A stretch of 64,000 nucleotides of DNA, taken from Onchocerca lupi (taxonomy: Eukaryota; Nematoda; Chromadorea; Rhabditida; Onchocercidae). Location: positions 1 to 64,000 of the forward strand of contig JAOVVO010000274.1 of NCBI GenBank assembly GCA_028564675.1, written 5' to 3'. The notes below the pieces were generated by a model. The model was not told the origin of the DNA. It saw only the letters and a program-made list of their open reading frames with translations, and did not search any database. A program made the translations under genes and the position numbers. Positions 10,719 to 22,511 of this stretch are shown here, piece by piece; within the stretch, counting starts at the first letter, position 1; the number at the start of each line of letters is the position of its first letter.

Positions 10719-13700
10719 AACCAATTTTCATCGTTATAATCTAATTAAATATGATAAGTAATAAATTTTTGTGAGAAAATCTTGAAATTTCAAATCTAAA
10801 TTCAAGAACTGGAATGTTTTCTCGTTCGGGGAAACTTAAAAAGATATATAAGGCACATTATAATTATTATAGCATGGAAATAACTGAACAAAAATGTTAT
10901 CTTATGAGATCATTTATTTGCTATGTCCAATTTGTTGTGACCATTTACTGTATTTTCGGATAGCTAAAAATGTTTCATGGATATATTTTTCCTTCTCGTA
11001 AGGTCATCTTAGACATCGGAGTAAAACACCTTGAGTTCGTTTGATAGAGAGACGAGGACCGGAAGGAAGAAGAAAATGACAAAAACCGCAGGGAAAATTG
11101 CACTATGTCAATTTTCATGTCTTCCTCTTTTTTGGTTTCAAAATTCGCTTGACGTCAAAACCAAAATTATCTGTACATTTCCGAATTGGATAAAAATATT
11201 CAAAAGCTGCATTCGTGGTGGTCGAAATTAAACGAAAATTGTGTATAAAATACAATGGAAACTTATTGATAGAATTATCGAAAAGATAGCCAAATGTACT
11301 TTTAAGTCAATTCTAAAAAGTAATAAAGAATAATCTTCAATACTGAACAGTTTACATTAATAGAATTTTGACACGAATTATTCATCAAATTGCTCATTTG
11401 AAAGTGCAAATGCTAATAGTAATAGAGCAGAAATATATAAAATATCCACTAATTACTCAAACGGCCATTAGCATCAGTGATCAGCAAGTGAATTGAAGTA
11501 TAGTCCTAAATTGTGTTCGAGATTGCAGAACTATCCACGGTAATAAAAAATGTTGATCATATGAAATGCACGGAATTTATCAGATCACTGTTACTCTAGA
11601 CAAATGCAAGGAGGAAAAGACAGAGGATTCAGACTCAGCGGTTTGAGAAGCTATTGCTCATCATCTGTTTTTGAATACTAATTTACCGTTGTTCTTCGAG
11701 CTGCTTTGACGACAGTGCATTTTTTTGTCGCTCTATTGCCAATTTATCCATCGCTGCATTTGGCTAAAATTTGGTAGTCCAGGTGAGCTTGGTCGTCTTG
11801 ACCAAACTAAGTACTAGGCAAAGCAGCAGGTTTCCTACCTCACCTGCTAATGGTTCTTCAATCATTGTTAATTTAGTAATGCTGTTCTTCACTTTCTTCA
11901 TTGAATACATCAGAAATCACTCACTGAACACATCGAATAACGCTCAGCCGGCGTAACCAGCAAATGATCAGATCCATTTGAATTATCAGCTTGGACCATC
12001 TTTTTCACAATTCGTAGTATGCCATACCATCAGATGTTCTGGTACATCATAAACGGAGAGAAACAGTGATGCAAAGAAATTAGTAGTGATTGAGGGTATT
12101 TCAGTGATGGGTCAGCATGAGGAGAAGCGGAGATTGAGAAAACGAGCGGTCAATTATATTATCAAGTAGTGACATACTCGAGAAAATCTTCATTAATGAG
12201 ACGGAATTGAATCTGATGAGTGCGTCGGATTTGCATCTGAAGACGAACTAATGAGGAACAGAAGTGGAATTGAATGTTCTCGCACTAAGTTTAAATTCAA
12301 AATGCCAATGCTTTGTCCGAGCGAACTATTAAAATGGTCAGTTTGGCATTCTAATGCTGTCACTTTTCTGTTAATTGCTGTAATACACTTCTCGCTGATG
12401 AGCTAACCAAACTCAATGCATTTCAGACCATTGTATATATTTAAAATCATTTTTTAAGAAATATTCTCATTGCCTCGAATCATCCTTAGGCAATGGCTCG
12501 GTATCAGTGGTAGTCGGACAGAAAGTACAAATTGGTCGTATTCGAGCTCATCGTTTTAAAATTACCTTGATCAATACTTCCCGTTAGTTTAAGAGCCATC
12601 GATGATGATTATTATGGCAGGTTGTTCCATCTTTATTTTTTAATTAGGATATTTGGAATCTTGCAGTCTTCGTATTCATTTCTCCTTTTCGTCTAGATGA
12701 TGGAACCGCGCATTATCGCCACTGTTTATTTTCCGAATTAAATAACATTTAGTCTTCTGAAGTTTAATGGCGTATAGTTGAATTAGGTTAATTTAATGGT
12801 ATTTGTTTATAAATAAATTACAGAAATTATTTGCAGGAATTAATTATGCTCAGACACTAGATGTTAGTCGGACATTGTTGGTATTGGACATACAAAATAG
12901 TCGCTGACAAAAGTGGAGATTTTACACTTCGAATTCGCAATATGACAATGAAAATCGAATTTTTCCAGTTCAGTGTGATGATCTGCTGTTTATTGATCCA
13001 ACAGTTAACTGGTTTGTGTTCACATCGCTGATTTGATTTTGAATCAGAAGATTTGTTTCAATTTTTCTCCCATTAAAACTTGGGGAAATGTTTATAAAAG
13101 GTTAATCTGGCCATTAAGTCTTTTATAATATTGATTATCCTCCCCATTCATGGTTACTGTATGATTCAGTCTGGAATGCTTAAATAATTATATGGTCACC
13201 GATATACGATCGTCGGCATCAGACAATTTGCATGACATTTCAAAAAGATGCACAAGCTTTGATAAGAATTGGTTTGAGATTAGAAAATGATTAGGAGGTG
13301 AGAAAATGGTTTATTTATAAGAAAACTTTGATTGTTACAATAGATTGCTAACATGAAAATTTCTTTAACATATAAATTATTTTCGGATTTCCAACATGTG
13401 CCAGATATTAAAATCATTGCTGAAGTAATCAAATTAGCATACAGTAGTTCAGTTTTCAGCTGATATTGCATTACTTTTCTTTGTGCTTTGTTACTTTTTT
13501 AGCGAACAGCATTAGTTTTATTAGAGTATTTTCGTGCTAAAAAGTTCTTGTACACTATCCTTTTATTTACATGCAATGTTATAAGCTTAAAGTTAGATCC
13601 TTACTTAAAATTACTTCTCGTGGAATCCAAATTTACTGGGTAGTAATATGTTCAGAAATTTGGCATTTGACTTGGCTAGAAGTATCAAGTCGGCGAAATT

Positions 13701-14700
13701 ATGAATCACCAAATCGCTAATATTTTAATTCCAAGGACTTTCGGACGATGAAGGGCTTTTATTAGTAGTAAGCTGTGTAGAATTCCTGAAGTCATCTTTA
13801 AAATTGAACTTAGATTGAAACATAATTACCTTTTTCGCAACAGAATTCCGTATTTTTTGACAGGACCGGAGGGTCGATTCTTTTTTTGAAAGTTCTATAT
13901 AGATATTTTTGAAAGTTCAACTATTGCATATTTATTAAAATAGTTGTTTATATAATCCAGTTTTTTAGAAGTTTATTTTGGATTTTTATTTCTTTTATAT
14001 CATTAAGTATTTCAAATTTCAAGTTGTCCCACTTTTCAATTTAGTCGCAGTTATATCCGCAATTAGTGGGTTCACCAACATAGACTTTTCTCGATCGTGA
14101 AGCTAGTGCTCATTTCATTCTGATCTAAAATGTGTTTCAAATTACCTAATGATTACACTTCCGATTGCTCAGAGCACCATCATCATGATGGCAGTATCAC
14201 GTTCCAAGATAATTACATTTTATTTGTTTCATTTTTATTCATCCAGTTTATAATTTCTTCCATTTTTATATATTTTAATTCCGTTTTTTATCCAATACTT
14301 TGAATTTTCATTTATATTCATGCTGAGATATTTGTTTAATTTTGACCATATTTCTGGAGTTATGAAATATGTCCATGTATTAAATATTTATTTATTTTTT
14401 TTCATTGTGAGAATTGGAAGTTTTGATCTTAATTACTTGATCATTTGAAGCAAATAAATAACCTTGCATCAGTAACGTGGAGATGATCAACTTTCGTTAT
14501 TACTCAATGTGTTTATCTTCTGATTAGTTTTTTGAACAAATCAGTTGAGCACGTCATGATTTAAAGTAATCAAGTTTATTGGGCGGAAGTGTTCTGATAA
14601 TAAATTTTTTGTGCTCTCTCAATTCCTGTTTTGAGAGAATTGTCCAATCTTTATATATTTACATAGTGAATGTGCTCATCATCCTGGTCGTAATTACACA
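10719..14700. other. Long region without an intact gene
   Basis: About 4 kb separate the glycosidase and the MEA1-like gene. I find no continuous gene. Coding-like islands are broken by stops: a plus-strand piece near 12105-12260 (MGQHEEKRRLRKRAV, then INETELNLMSASDL after a frame break), the exon-like block at 12839-13013, and a short minus-strand block near 11690-11765 (MDKLAIERQKNALSSK) ending at a GTAAAT donor. These look like remains of one or more decayed genes. Confidence 0.45.
12839..13013 (+). pseudogene. Exon-like segment with an in-frame stop
   Basis: A TATTTGCAG acceptor is followed by a frame reading INYAQTLDVSRTLLVLDIQN, then a TGA, then 34 further residues including RFYTSNSQYDNENRIF and CDDLLFIDPTVNW, ending at a GTTTGT donor. 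Apart from the single TGA the frame is open between good splice sites. I do not recognise the family. Chance cannot be excluded; a decayed exon is the more economical reading. Confidence 0.35.
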
Positions 14701-16343
14701 ATGGGCCCAAGTCCGGAACAGAATCCACGGGAATCACATAATACTGACAATGATGGTGAGGATTTTTGTTTGCAATTTATGGTCGGCCATAAATTTGAGA
14801 TTTTCTGCATTTCTGTGCTTTTAATTTTTATGCAATATACAAGAATCTAATTTGGAGTTTTCATAAGTCTTTGATAAGGTGGTAAAAATGACATGATCAT
14901 CCAAAGTTTCATCGTTACGGTATGGATGTTCTTTTGTTTGCTTGCTTACCTTAAAGAAATAGTTCCTTAATTAAAAAACACTGAAATTGATATAAAATTC
15001 AAGTTAGAAAAATAAATCTGACATAATAATCTTATATCTGCGAAAATTGTATTTTTTTGAAGCCGATCGAGAAAGTGATGATGGTTGGCATATGGGCTAT
15101 GAAGTCGAAATGCATGGCATTGGTATCGACGAATATGCAAATACTAGAGGTTTGTGTTAATTTACATTTCTGAGTGAGTTTTTTGTTGAAAGTCTGGGAA
15201 AAGAACTGTAAGGATTAATTGTTTGTAAAATTTAGTTTCACAATGCAGAATCTAACTTCACATATTACCCAATGAAACCTAAGTTTAAAAAATAAATTGA
15301 GAGATTGGTAATTGACATTATGTTTGAGTAACAATTTCAGTCTTGATTTCGACATTGTCTAGTTCTTGTTGTAATTATGTCATTTAGTAGAGGATGATTA
15401 TTGGAATCGAGAAATGAATTATGGAGAGAAAAAAAGAAAAGAAACTGTGTTTAAATTTAGATCAATCTGACTTATTGAATCATCTATTGCATTTTGTCGC
15501 TTTTTTTGTAGATGATATAAGTGATACGAAATCGGAGTCATGTGATGAGAGTGATGGAGACCGTTATGCTGGTTATCAAAGTCTTCCTGCTTTGGATGGC
15601 TCATTCGAGATCACAAATACTAACCATGATGAACACACCAATGTAATAGTTGATAAGGATTTCGATGAGGTTAATTCTTATATATCTCTTTTTGTATTGT
15701 TACCATTTCATCAGATTGAAAGATGTTGTATTCTAATTTTCTGGTTCCGAATTTTTTTTTTTCCTTTGAACAGTATTTCAGATTTTGAGCTCAGAAGACA
15801 AAGGTTTCAGCTCTAAATTTAATGTTCCAGAATCCATTGAATTAACTGAAGGTATATTTTTTAAAATATCAGTTGCAATGGTTTCCCTACAAAGCTGAGT
15901 CCCATAAATTAGACTTGCTAAAGGATGGAAATGAAAGCATATGAAATAGGTCAGATGGACCAGATAAATAAAAACAATCAGATAGAGAAGCAACTGCATG
16001 TATTCAAAAGCTGTGAGTAAGATAAAATGTGCTGTAAATTGGTAATCAGTAATCAGGTATTCCTAAACCATGATAGCTTAGTTACCAAATGAATTAAACT
16101 GGGGCAGTTTAATAATGGAAGCTTTTTTGAAGCCATATGTTAGCGTGATGATTTTGAAAATGAGTCGTGTCGAAATTATATTTGCTTCCTGATTCCCTTT
16201 ATAGTTTTTTTACCATTTCAGATAAAATAGAATGCATTAAAAAGGCGATGTCAACATTCATTCTTCCTGCTCCGTCATGGGCAAAAGGAATTGCCAGTGA
16301 TAATGAATTGAAAAATTTATTAGAAAAATTAAAATCAAAATGA
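14701..16343 (+). CDS. MEA1-like protein (male-enhanced antigen 1 family)
   Basis: Five exons give 163 residues in frame: 14701-14755, 15063-15149, 15512-15669, 15782-15851 and 16222-16343. The start MGPSPEQN resembles the mammalian MEA1 start (MGPER). An acidic, serine-rich middle contains GYQSLP, where MEA1 has a GYSYQPL motif. The end IECIKKAMSTFILPAPSWAK matches the conserved MEA1 C terminus (a KRTMAG..LPAP..PAWA pattern). No catalytic domain or membrane segment is present and the molecular function of the family is poorly known. It lies 415 bases upstream of the QTRT2-like start on the same strand, with AATAAA at 16398-16403. Apart from the two end motifs the protein is poorly conserved, but three anchor motifs in the right order make the call fairly firm. 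Confidence 0.85.
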
Positions 16344-16747
16344 ATAACATTGCAGTCTTAAATCTTTTTTTTTTTTTCGATTTGATATTGATTATTAAAT
16401 AAAGTCCTTTCGCATAGAGCATTATACAGATTTGCGATTATCTTTTGTTTAAATTAGTTTTATTATTTTGTTTCCCTGTTTCACCAAGTGAGGCTTACAC
16501 GTGTTGCATAATTTAAATAAGTTTTCATAATTAAATTTGCTTTGGCTCATAAAAGATTTAAAAAAGTGATTTTGTAAATTTTAGATAATTTCTTCTATGG
16601 TTTATATTGATTTACAGTGAATAAAGAATTTTTCTCAGGTCTCTATCAGGTGTTAACGAATGTAAATTTCAGTCACTACTGTTATCATCTAAACACTTAG
16701 GAAGGTATAATTTCAGGAGATCAGGTAAACAAAAAATTATGCTTTTA

Positions 16748-16757
16748 GGTTATTCAG
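16748..16757 (+). promoter_or_regulatory. Candidate trans-splice acceptor, QTRT2-like gene
   Basis: TTATTCAG ends directly before the ATG at 16758, 414 bases after the stop codon of the MEA1-like gene. With no coding exon upstream in frame, it is best read as a spliced-leader acceptor for a downstream cistron. Confidence 0.5.
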
Positions 16758-19704
16758 ATGGTTGAATTTATGGTACAACGAAGTACTGTAAATGGACGTG
16801 TCGGAAAGATTTTTCGTTGGGGTAATGTTGCTGTAGAGCATGAAACACCATCCTGCATGATGTATACACGTGCTGGACATATTCCACATTTGACGTGGGA
16901 TGTGGCAACTAAATATCTAAAATTTCGACAGCCACCTATTTATCAGCTGATTCTTCCTTCATTGTAAGCTTTCCTGTTATTATTTTGCAAAAGTCTTTTC
17001 AGCTTCTTTATTGCAATAAAATAGATTTCATTTGATAATTTATTCTTTTTTTACATCCATTAATACAAATTTAATCCTTGTTAGTCGGACCGCAGACCAG
17101 GTAATAAAATGAATACTTGTATAAAACCCAAGAGAGTGAAATGTTCGGTTTTAATCTTTATGAAATCTTCGATTTTTATGAAACATGGAATTTTTGGGAA
17201 TATGGTTTTCAACATGCATCTTATTTAAGTTTCGATGCATTGCCTGTTATCGAAAAATTTGGTAAAGGAATTGCTCGATTTGCTTCTATGCCAGTTAGTA
17301 TTTTCTTACATTTTCTGACCATGCTTGTATTTTATCAACATTATGTCATAAATGGATAGATCCATTCGTGCTATGCTGTATCTTGTAACTGCACTGGTTT
17401 TCTCCACTTCAGCTAAATAGTCAGTAAGGTTTTATAGAGGTACCTATTTTCGAAAGATAAAATATTGATCTAGCTATTCATTGACAATGCTGATTATAAT
17501 AAGAAATGCTGATTATAGTAAGAATTGTTACAGGAAGTTGCACCAACGCATCTGACATTAACGGATCCCTTGATGGAACGAAGCATGAAATTCAATAATG
17601 GCGGAAACATTGCAATATGGACAAAAGGAGGACGACGAAATTTATGTTTCTTTTACTTACGTAATTGGAGGCAAGATGAAATCTGATATATCTCCTTGCT
17701 TCAAGTACAATTAAATCGATGATGCAACTCTGAATGTCTTCAGCTAAACATTCGTTGATTAAAAAAAAGAAAAATCGTCAGCTTTTTTTCAGGTTAGTAT
17801 TGAAACAGTCAAGAATCTACTAAAATTCTGTCACGTGTCGTCTTACGAAACGATGTTTGATTATGGAATTCCAGAGGGTTGCTCTAATAAACGATTAGAG
17901 AAAGCGTTAGACCGAACTATCAAATTTTCGAGAGAATTATTGCGTAGCGATTCTTTTGAGGTTCAATTTCTTTTGCGATTCTTTTGAGGATGTTTTATCT
18001 GTAAAATAAATGGAAATTATTTTTTTAAAGAACTGATGCTGTATATGTGGAGTCATTTCGAACGCAAAATCATGTGTTGATTTTGCTCTTACATGACCAT
18101 ATTATAACCAATAAAGCATTTTAATGCCAGACCTTCATTTAAGTTAATAAGCATAAAATTAAATTAGTTCAAATTCAGATATTATAAAAGAATATTGCAT
18201 GTTAAATGATCATGTTTTACGATGCCTTCAAATCGAAGTGATTTTTCACGTTTTTTTTTTCTGTAATTATAGACCAAGTTCATTGTAATTATGATTGTGA
18301 CTGTAAAGATTTTGTTGGAAATTTCAGGATTCAGCAGCATTTATTGCATTATGTGGTGGACATAGTTCATCTCATCATGAACGTTGTGCGTTTGCGATTG
18401 GTTCAATTCCAAAAGGATGTGGTTTTGTTTTGGATGTAATGCAGTTTGCGAAACGTCTTCGTGCGCTTCCAAAAAAATTGAAAGGAAAGAAAATGTCAGA
18501 AGCTACTGATACGACGATTCAACTAGAATCTTCTTATTGTGAATCATCTGGAAATACTGGTTCTTTGGACCTAGTTATCACAGAAAGTGAATTTGATAAG
18601 GACGTTATCAAGAATTTGTTAGCTGGCGTATGGGTAAGTTACTTCTGCTCTATTATCTTGGAACTACTGGATTTTAGAATAATGAAAAAATGGTTTTTCC
18701 TTATCTCCATTTTTGTGGTTTGATGGGTTTAAAATTGAAATATATATGGTCATTTCGTTTTAATTTCCCAAAACTCTGCAATCCCAGTTTCAACTTGATT
18801 GTGGGACGTAGAGCAGCTCTCTTTATGCACTTATAAGATTATCGCTTTGAAATTTAATTGTGAGAACTGTTAGTATTGGTTTTGATCAGATTTAAATATT
18901 TCAGCCTTACATATCGCCTTCTCACTTACGTTTAGTTAATGGAGCATTTTCACCCACGGAAGTAATTGCTTTAACTCATCTTGGTGTAGATTTATTCGAC
19001 TCATCTTATGCCATATTTCTTGCTGAACAAGGAAAAGCATTTGTTTGTGATGAAAATTTTCCACACGAGGCGACTTTTAGCATATTCGATTTCACTGACA
19101 CATTGTAAGTATGTTTGATAATATAGACTTGTAATATAAACGAGTAATTTAAACAATGTTTTTTCCATGATTTCCTTGTTCATATAATATTCCGAATCAG
19201 TGTTAGCAACGAATAAACCATTCATATATTTCATTATCTGAAAATTAAAATTCCTGTCGTTTTGATTTGATTTTTGAAAATTTTTAATAGGAAGATTCTC
19301 TTGTTATAAGATGCCTTTTTTTCTTTCCTTTTAACAGTCACTACACGTTATGTTATATATTTTAAGTCATTTATTGTTTATTTTGTTGCATATCTTTCAG
19401 GTATTCAGAAGATTTTAAGCCTCTTTGTAAGAGTTGTAGTTGTTATACTTGCACACATTATACAAGAAGTTACTTGCGACATTTAACAAATACAATGGAA
19501 TTACTAGGCCCAGTTCTTCTTGTAATGTTAGTTTGAATTTTTTTCAGAAAAATATTTCTCATAAACTTCTTCTTCGTTCGAAATTGAAGTTTCTGTACGG
19601 TGCATTTCATAAGAACTATTTGTTTCAGACATAATATCCAAGAATATGAACGAATGTTCGCGCTGCTGAGAGAGAATTTGTCTAAGAGTTCAAATGCTGA
19701 ATAA
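16758..19704 (+). CDS. QTRT2: Queuine tRNA-ribosyltransferase accessory subunit 2
   Basis: This is the non-catalytic partner of QTRT1. The heterodimer swaps guanine 34 for queuine in GUN-anticodon tRNAs, and QTRT2 is reported on the mitochondrial outer surface. Exons: 16758-16963, 17137-17293, 17534-17670, 17798-17960, 18328-18633, 18905-19104, 19401-19526 and 19629-19704. Family landmarks are the start (VNGRVGKIFRWG, then SCMMYTRAGHIPHLTWD), GKGIARFASMP, the block PYISPSHLRLVNGAFSPTEV, GVDLFDSSYA, and the zinc-site region PLCKSCSCYTCTHYTRSYL. The acceptor of exon 2 is weak (CAAGAGAG). The exon 3 to 4 junction keeps frame only as a GC-AG intron (AG|GCAAGA). AATAAA lies at 19754-19759. It sits between the MEA1-like and COA8-like genes with short gaps, as in an operon. 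The identity is firm; two junctions are uncertain. Confidence 0.92.
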
Positions 19705-19905
19705 TGTTTGAGCTGATCTCCATATTATTTCTCCGATTTTAATTTTTGTGCTGAATAAAACATTTCTCAAAGACTAAGTCTCAGATCTTTGTCACTTGCT
19801 ATCTCGAGTAGTCTCATTCTTTTACAGTGTGAATTCATGTTTCTATCTGTATCGCTTCTCTCCCTTCCCTTAGTTATAGTTTATAAGATTCATAATGTGT
19901 TTGAA

Positions 19906-19915
19906 TGTCTTACAG
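19906..19915 (+). promoter_or_regulatory. Candidate trans-splice acceptor, COA8-like gene
   Basis: TGTCTTACAG ends at 19915, five bases before the ATG at 19921 and 211 bases after the QTRT2 stop. It supports starting the COA8-like protein at 19921 in place of an upstream in-frame ATG at 19837. Confidence 0.5.
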
Positions 19916-19920
19916 TTTTT

Positions 19921-20940
19921 ATGCACCAGAAAAAAGTAGAAAAAAGTAGTTCGAGAAAGGGATCGGTAAGAGATTTACGTTTGGATAAGCGATTCGATTG
20001 GGTTGGGCCACCCGACGATATTTCGAAAATAAGGCCCGTAAGGTTCGCTTTAAACCATTTTTTGATTTGTAAAAATTATTAGGAAAAGATCAAAAAGCCA
20101 ATTTGTTTACTAAATAGCCTACAGGCTACTCGTGAAACCTGTGCAGTCACTTGGTTAATGCTGTGCAAGTATGATCTTTGTAATTCCAGGAATATATTTC
20201 GACATTGTCCATTAGTTAGAAGTGCTGGCTACAAGAAATGGAAATGGATAGCAAAGAAACAGAAGAGAAATGCTTTTTTGATGATTAATTTTTCATATAT
20301 TTAAGATTGCGTCGATTAATTAATGAGACAGAGCAGGAAAAAAAATATCGTGAAGCATGCGAAGCACTGAATCAATGGAGTTCACAATTTTGGGCGCATC
20401 ATAATATTTTGTTTGAAAAGAAAAAAGCAGAATTTGTTGAACAGGTTTAACTCTTGTACCGGAAATATTTCCTTCGCTATCATTCCTGAAATCTAGCCAG
20501 CTTTTTCGTATTTGGTGACTGAAAAAGTTAGGAAGGGATTGTTTATTTTTTGCACATAAAAATTTGAATTAATTTTTTCAGAGGAAGAAAAGTCTTGGAA
20601 GACTAGAGCATTCAAGTGCTGTTGATATGTCTGAATTCTATAAAAAGTTTCTCGATGAGCAGTATAATAGTCTTACCAGTTACAATAGGTATATTTTTGA
20701 ACAGTTTTTTACAAGTTCAAATGTGATGTTTTTATAACCATATAATTGTTTTCCATTAATTTACGAGATTGTTTTTTTGATATTTGGAAAAAAGAAATGG
20801 AATGGATTCAATATTTGTAAATTATTGCCTTTTCTGTTTTTAGAGAATGGTATTATAGAAACATCAAGCTTTTTTGGCCAGCATTCAAAGTACAGATTAT
20901 CAGGTTCCGGCGAACATTATATAAATTCTTGCGTAAATGA
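19921..20940 (+). CDS. COA8: Cytochrome c oxidase assembly factor 8 (COA8/APOPT1)
   Basis: COA8 is a mitochondrial matrix-side protein needed for assembly of complex IV. Five exons give 167 residues in frame: 19921-20037, 20125-20168, 20306-20444, 20582-20688 and 20844-20940. The family signature is clear in order: FDWVGPPDDISKIRP (human DWIGPPDKYSNLRP), LNQWSSQFWAHHN (EWNQQFWANQN), DMSEFYKKFLDEQ (EMADFYKEFLSKN) and YNREWYYRNI (YNRDWYKRNF). The start is Lys/Arg/Ser-rich (MHQKKVEKSSSRKG), fitting a short targeting peptide. An upstream ATG at 19837 would add 28 hydrophobic residues, but the acceptor at 19915 argues against it. The second exon (44 bases) is weakly conserved and chosen because it closes the frame. 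AATAAA lies at 21006-21011. It is the last gene of the presumed three-gene operon. Confidence 0.9.
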
Positions 20941-21089
20941 AACTTTTTCGAGTTTGGCAAACGAAAATTTCAGTAATGACTTAAACCGTAAGCAGTGCTA
21001 AACTGAATAAAATGTTCAAACATTCAATTGGATTTTTTTCAAACCGTTAAATGATTTATGTACTAGCTGCAACTGGTTACGTTCCGCGT

Positions 21090-22100
21090 TGCCGTCCAGC
21101 TAGTCTATATAAATAAAAATGTCCACTCACTTGCTTTTACCTGTCACAGGTGTCGCAAGTAAAAAAAAAAAAAAATAGATATATCTATATAAAAACATAC
21201 GCTTATTCGAATACGACACTGTATCAAAATTTCAAAGCAATTGGTGAAAAATTTTTGGAGATTTAAAATCTTGAACAAGGAACATTTATATCTTTGTTTG
21301 AAATTGCAAAATGGTTTTTCTTTTTCTATATAAATAAAAATGTACATGTTCATTTGTTCAGAATCTTAAGTCTTCAAAAATTCTCCCGATTACTTTCAAA
21401 TTTTGGCATAATGTTGCATTCGAATACATGCATGTTTTTATTTGCACGTGTTGCTGTGGCTTAGTCTGGTTAAATGGGAAAGAAAAAAAAAAGAAAATAC
21501 ATGTTTCTAATCCTGAGGAAGAAATCTGATAGTTTGTGCTTCGGTTTGTAGTCTGGTTGGATTGAAGATTGATTTTGCTATTGTGATTCGATTAGATCAG
21601 CAATAGATGTGAGAAAGATTTTTTGTATTCTGTTTGGTAGAGGCGAATCCTGTTGAGAAATGTTTTATTGATTGATGAAAGAATGATTCTTCGTAACAAA
21701 TAATTATCAGAGAATATTAAGGCAAATTGATCACTGGGTTATTCTTTCTTTTGTCGCTGGTAGAGAAGAATACTGTTCAACTAAACTATCGGATTGTTGC
21801 TACTTTGTGTCGCTTTGAACTGTCGAACTGGAATCCCTGGAACTCCAAATAGTTGCTGTCACTGCTTCAGTCTTTGTCATTTATTTGTCAATTGGAGTGT
21901 TTTGGCAGTAAACATGTTTATCGTTACAGAGAGGTTAAAAAGTAGGTATATATGCGTGGAAACACGCGCCTATTTGAATGCAACATTATATCAAAATTTG
22001 AAAGCAGTCGGTGAAAAACTTGCAACGTTTTGTGAAGAGCCACGAGGAGCGATTTACATTTTTATTTATATAGATAATAGTCATTATATCATACATGATA
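21090..22100. repeat. Cluster of dispersed repeat copies
   Basis: Several related pieces are packed here. TCTATATAAATAAAAATGT occurs at about 21104-21122 and again near 21327. A block with ATCAAAATTT, a GGTGAAAAA and an ATGCGT/ACATACGC start occurs near 21190-21260 and again at 21945-22020. GTTGCTGTGGCTTAGTCTGG with a poly(A)-like tail lies at 21450-21495, and a copy of the three-copy repeat lies at 21721-21780. The 120-codon open frame at 21794-22156 falls inside this cluster and is probably not a gene. A non-autonomous transposon such as a Helitron-like element is possible, but I cannot place the family. Confidence 0.6.
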
Positions 22101-22511
22101 TTATGATTACATTTTTCGAGAATTATCATTTGAAAGGGGATTTATATAAATCTTGAGAAAAAAAAATTGAAAAATATATTTATACATTCTGAATGTTTGA
22201 ATTATTAAATTCACAGAAATTTGGAAGCTCAGAGGATTAGAAAGAATAGATTCGGTATCGAATTGCACTGGTATGCATTTGCTATGACTTCAAATAATAT
22301 GACAAACATCAAGAATTAACTAGTCGATATCGGATATAAATGGGAGATGGGTCAGTATTAGAAATTATCTCGGAATTAGCTTGCAATATGCCATCATATC
22401 GCTTCACATTGACCTTAGTAGTTAAATGTATATAATTTTTCATTCAACAAAGAACAGAAAAGATGTATTACATCATAAAATGTAATGAATAAATAAAAAG
22501 GAAACTGTAAT
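22101..22511. other. Gap between repeat cluster and antistasin/Kunitz gene
   Basis: This holds no recognised gene. It is the 3' flank shared by the plus-strand operon-like cluster and the minus-strand secreted-protein gene. Confidence 0.5.

Noticed and set aside
21794..22156. 120-codon plus-strand ORF
   Set aside because: It is composed of dispersed repeat sequence also found at about 21.2 kb.
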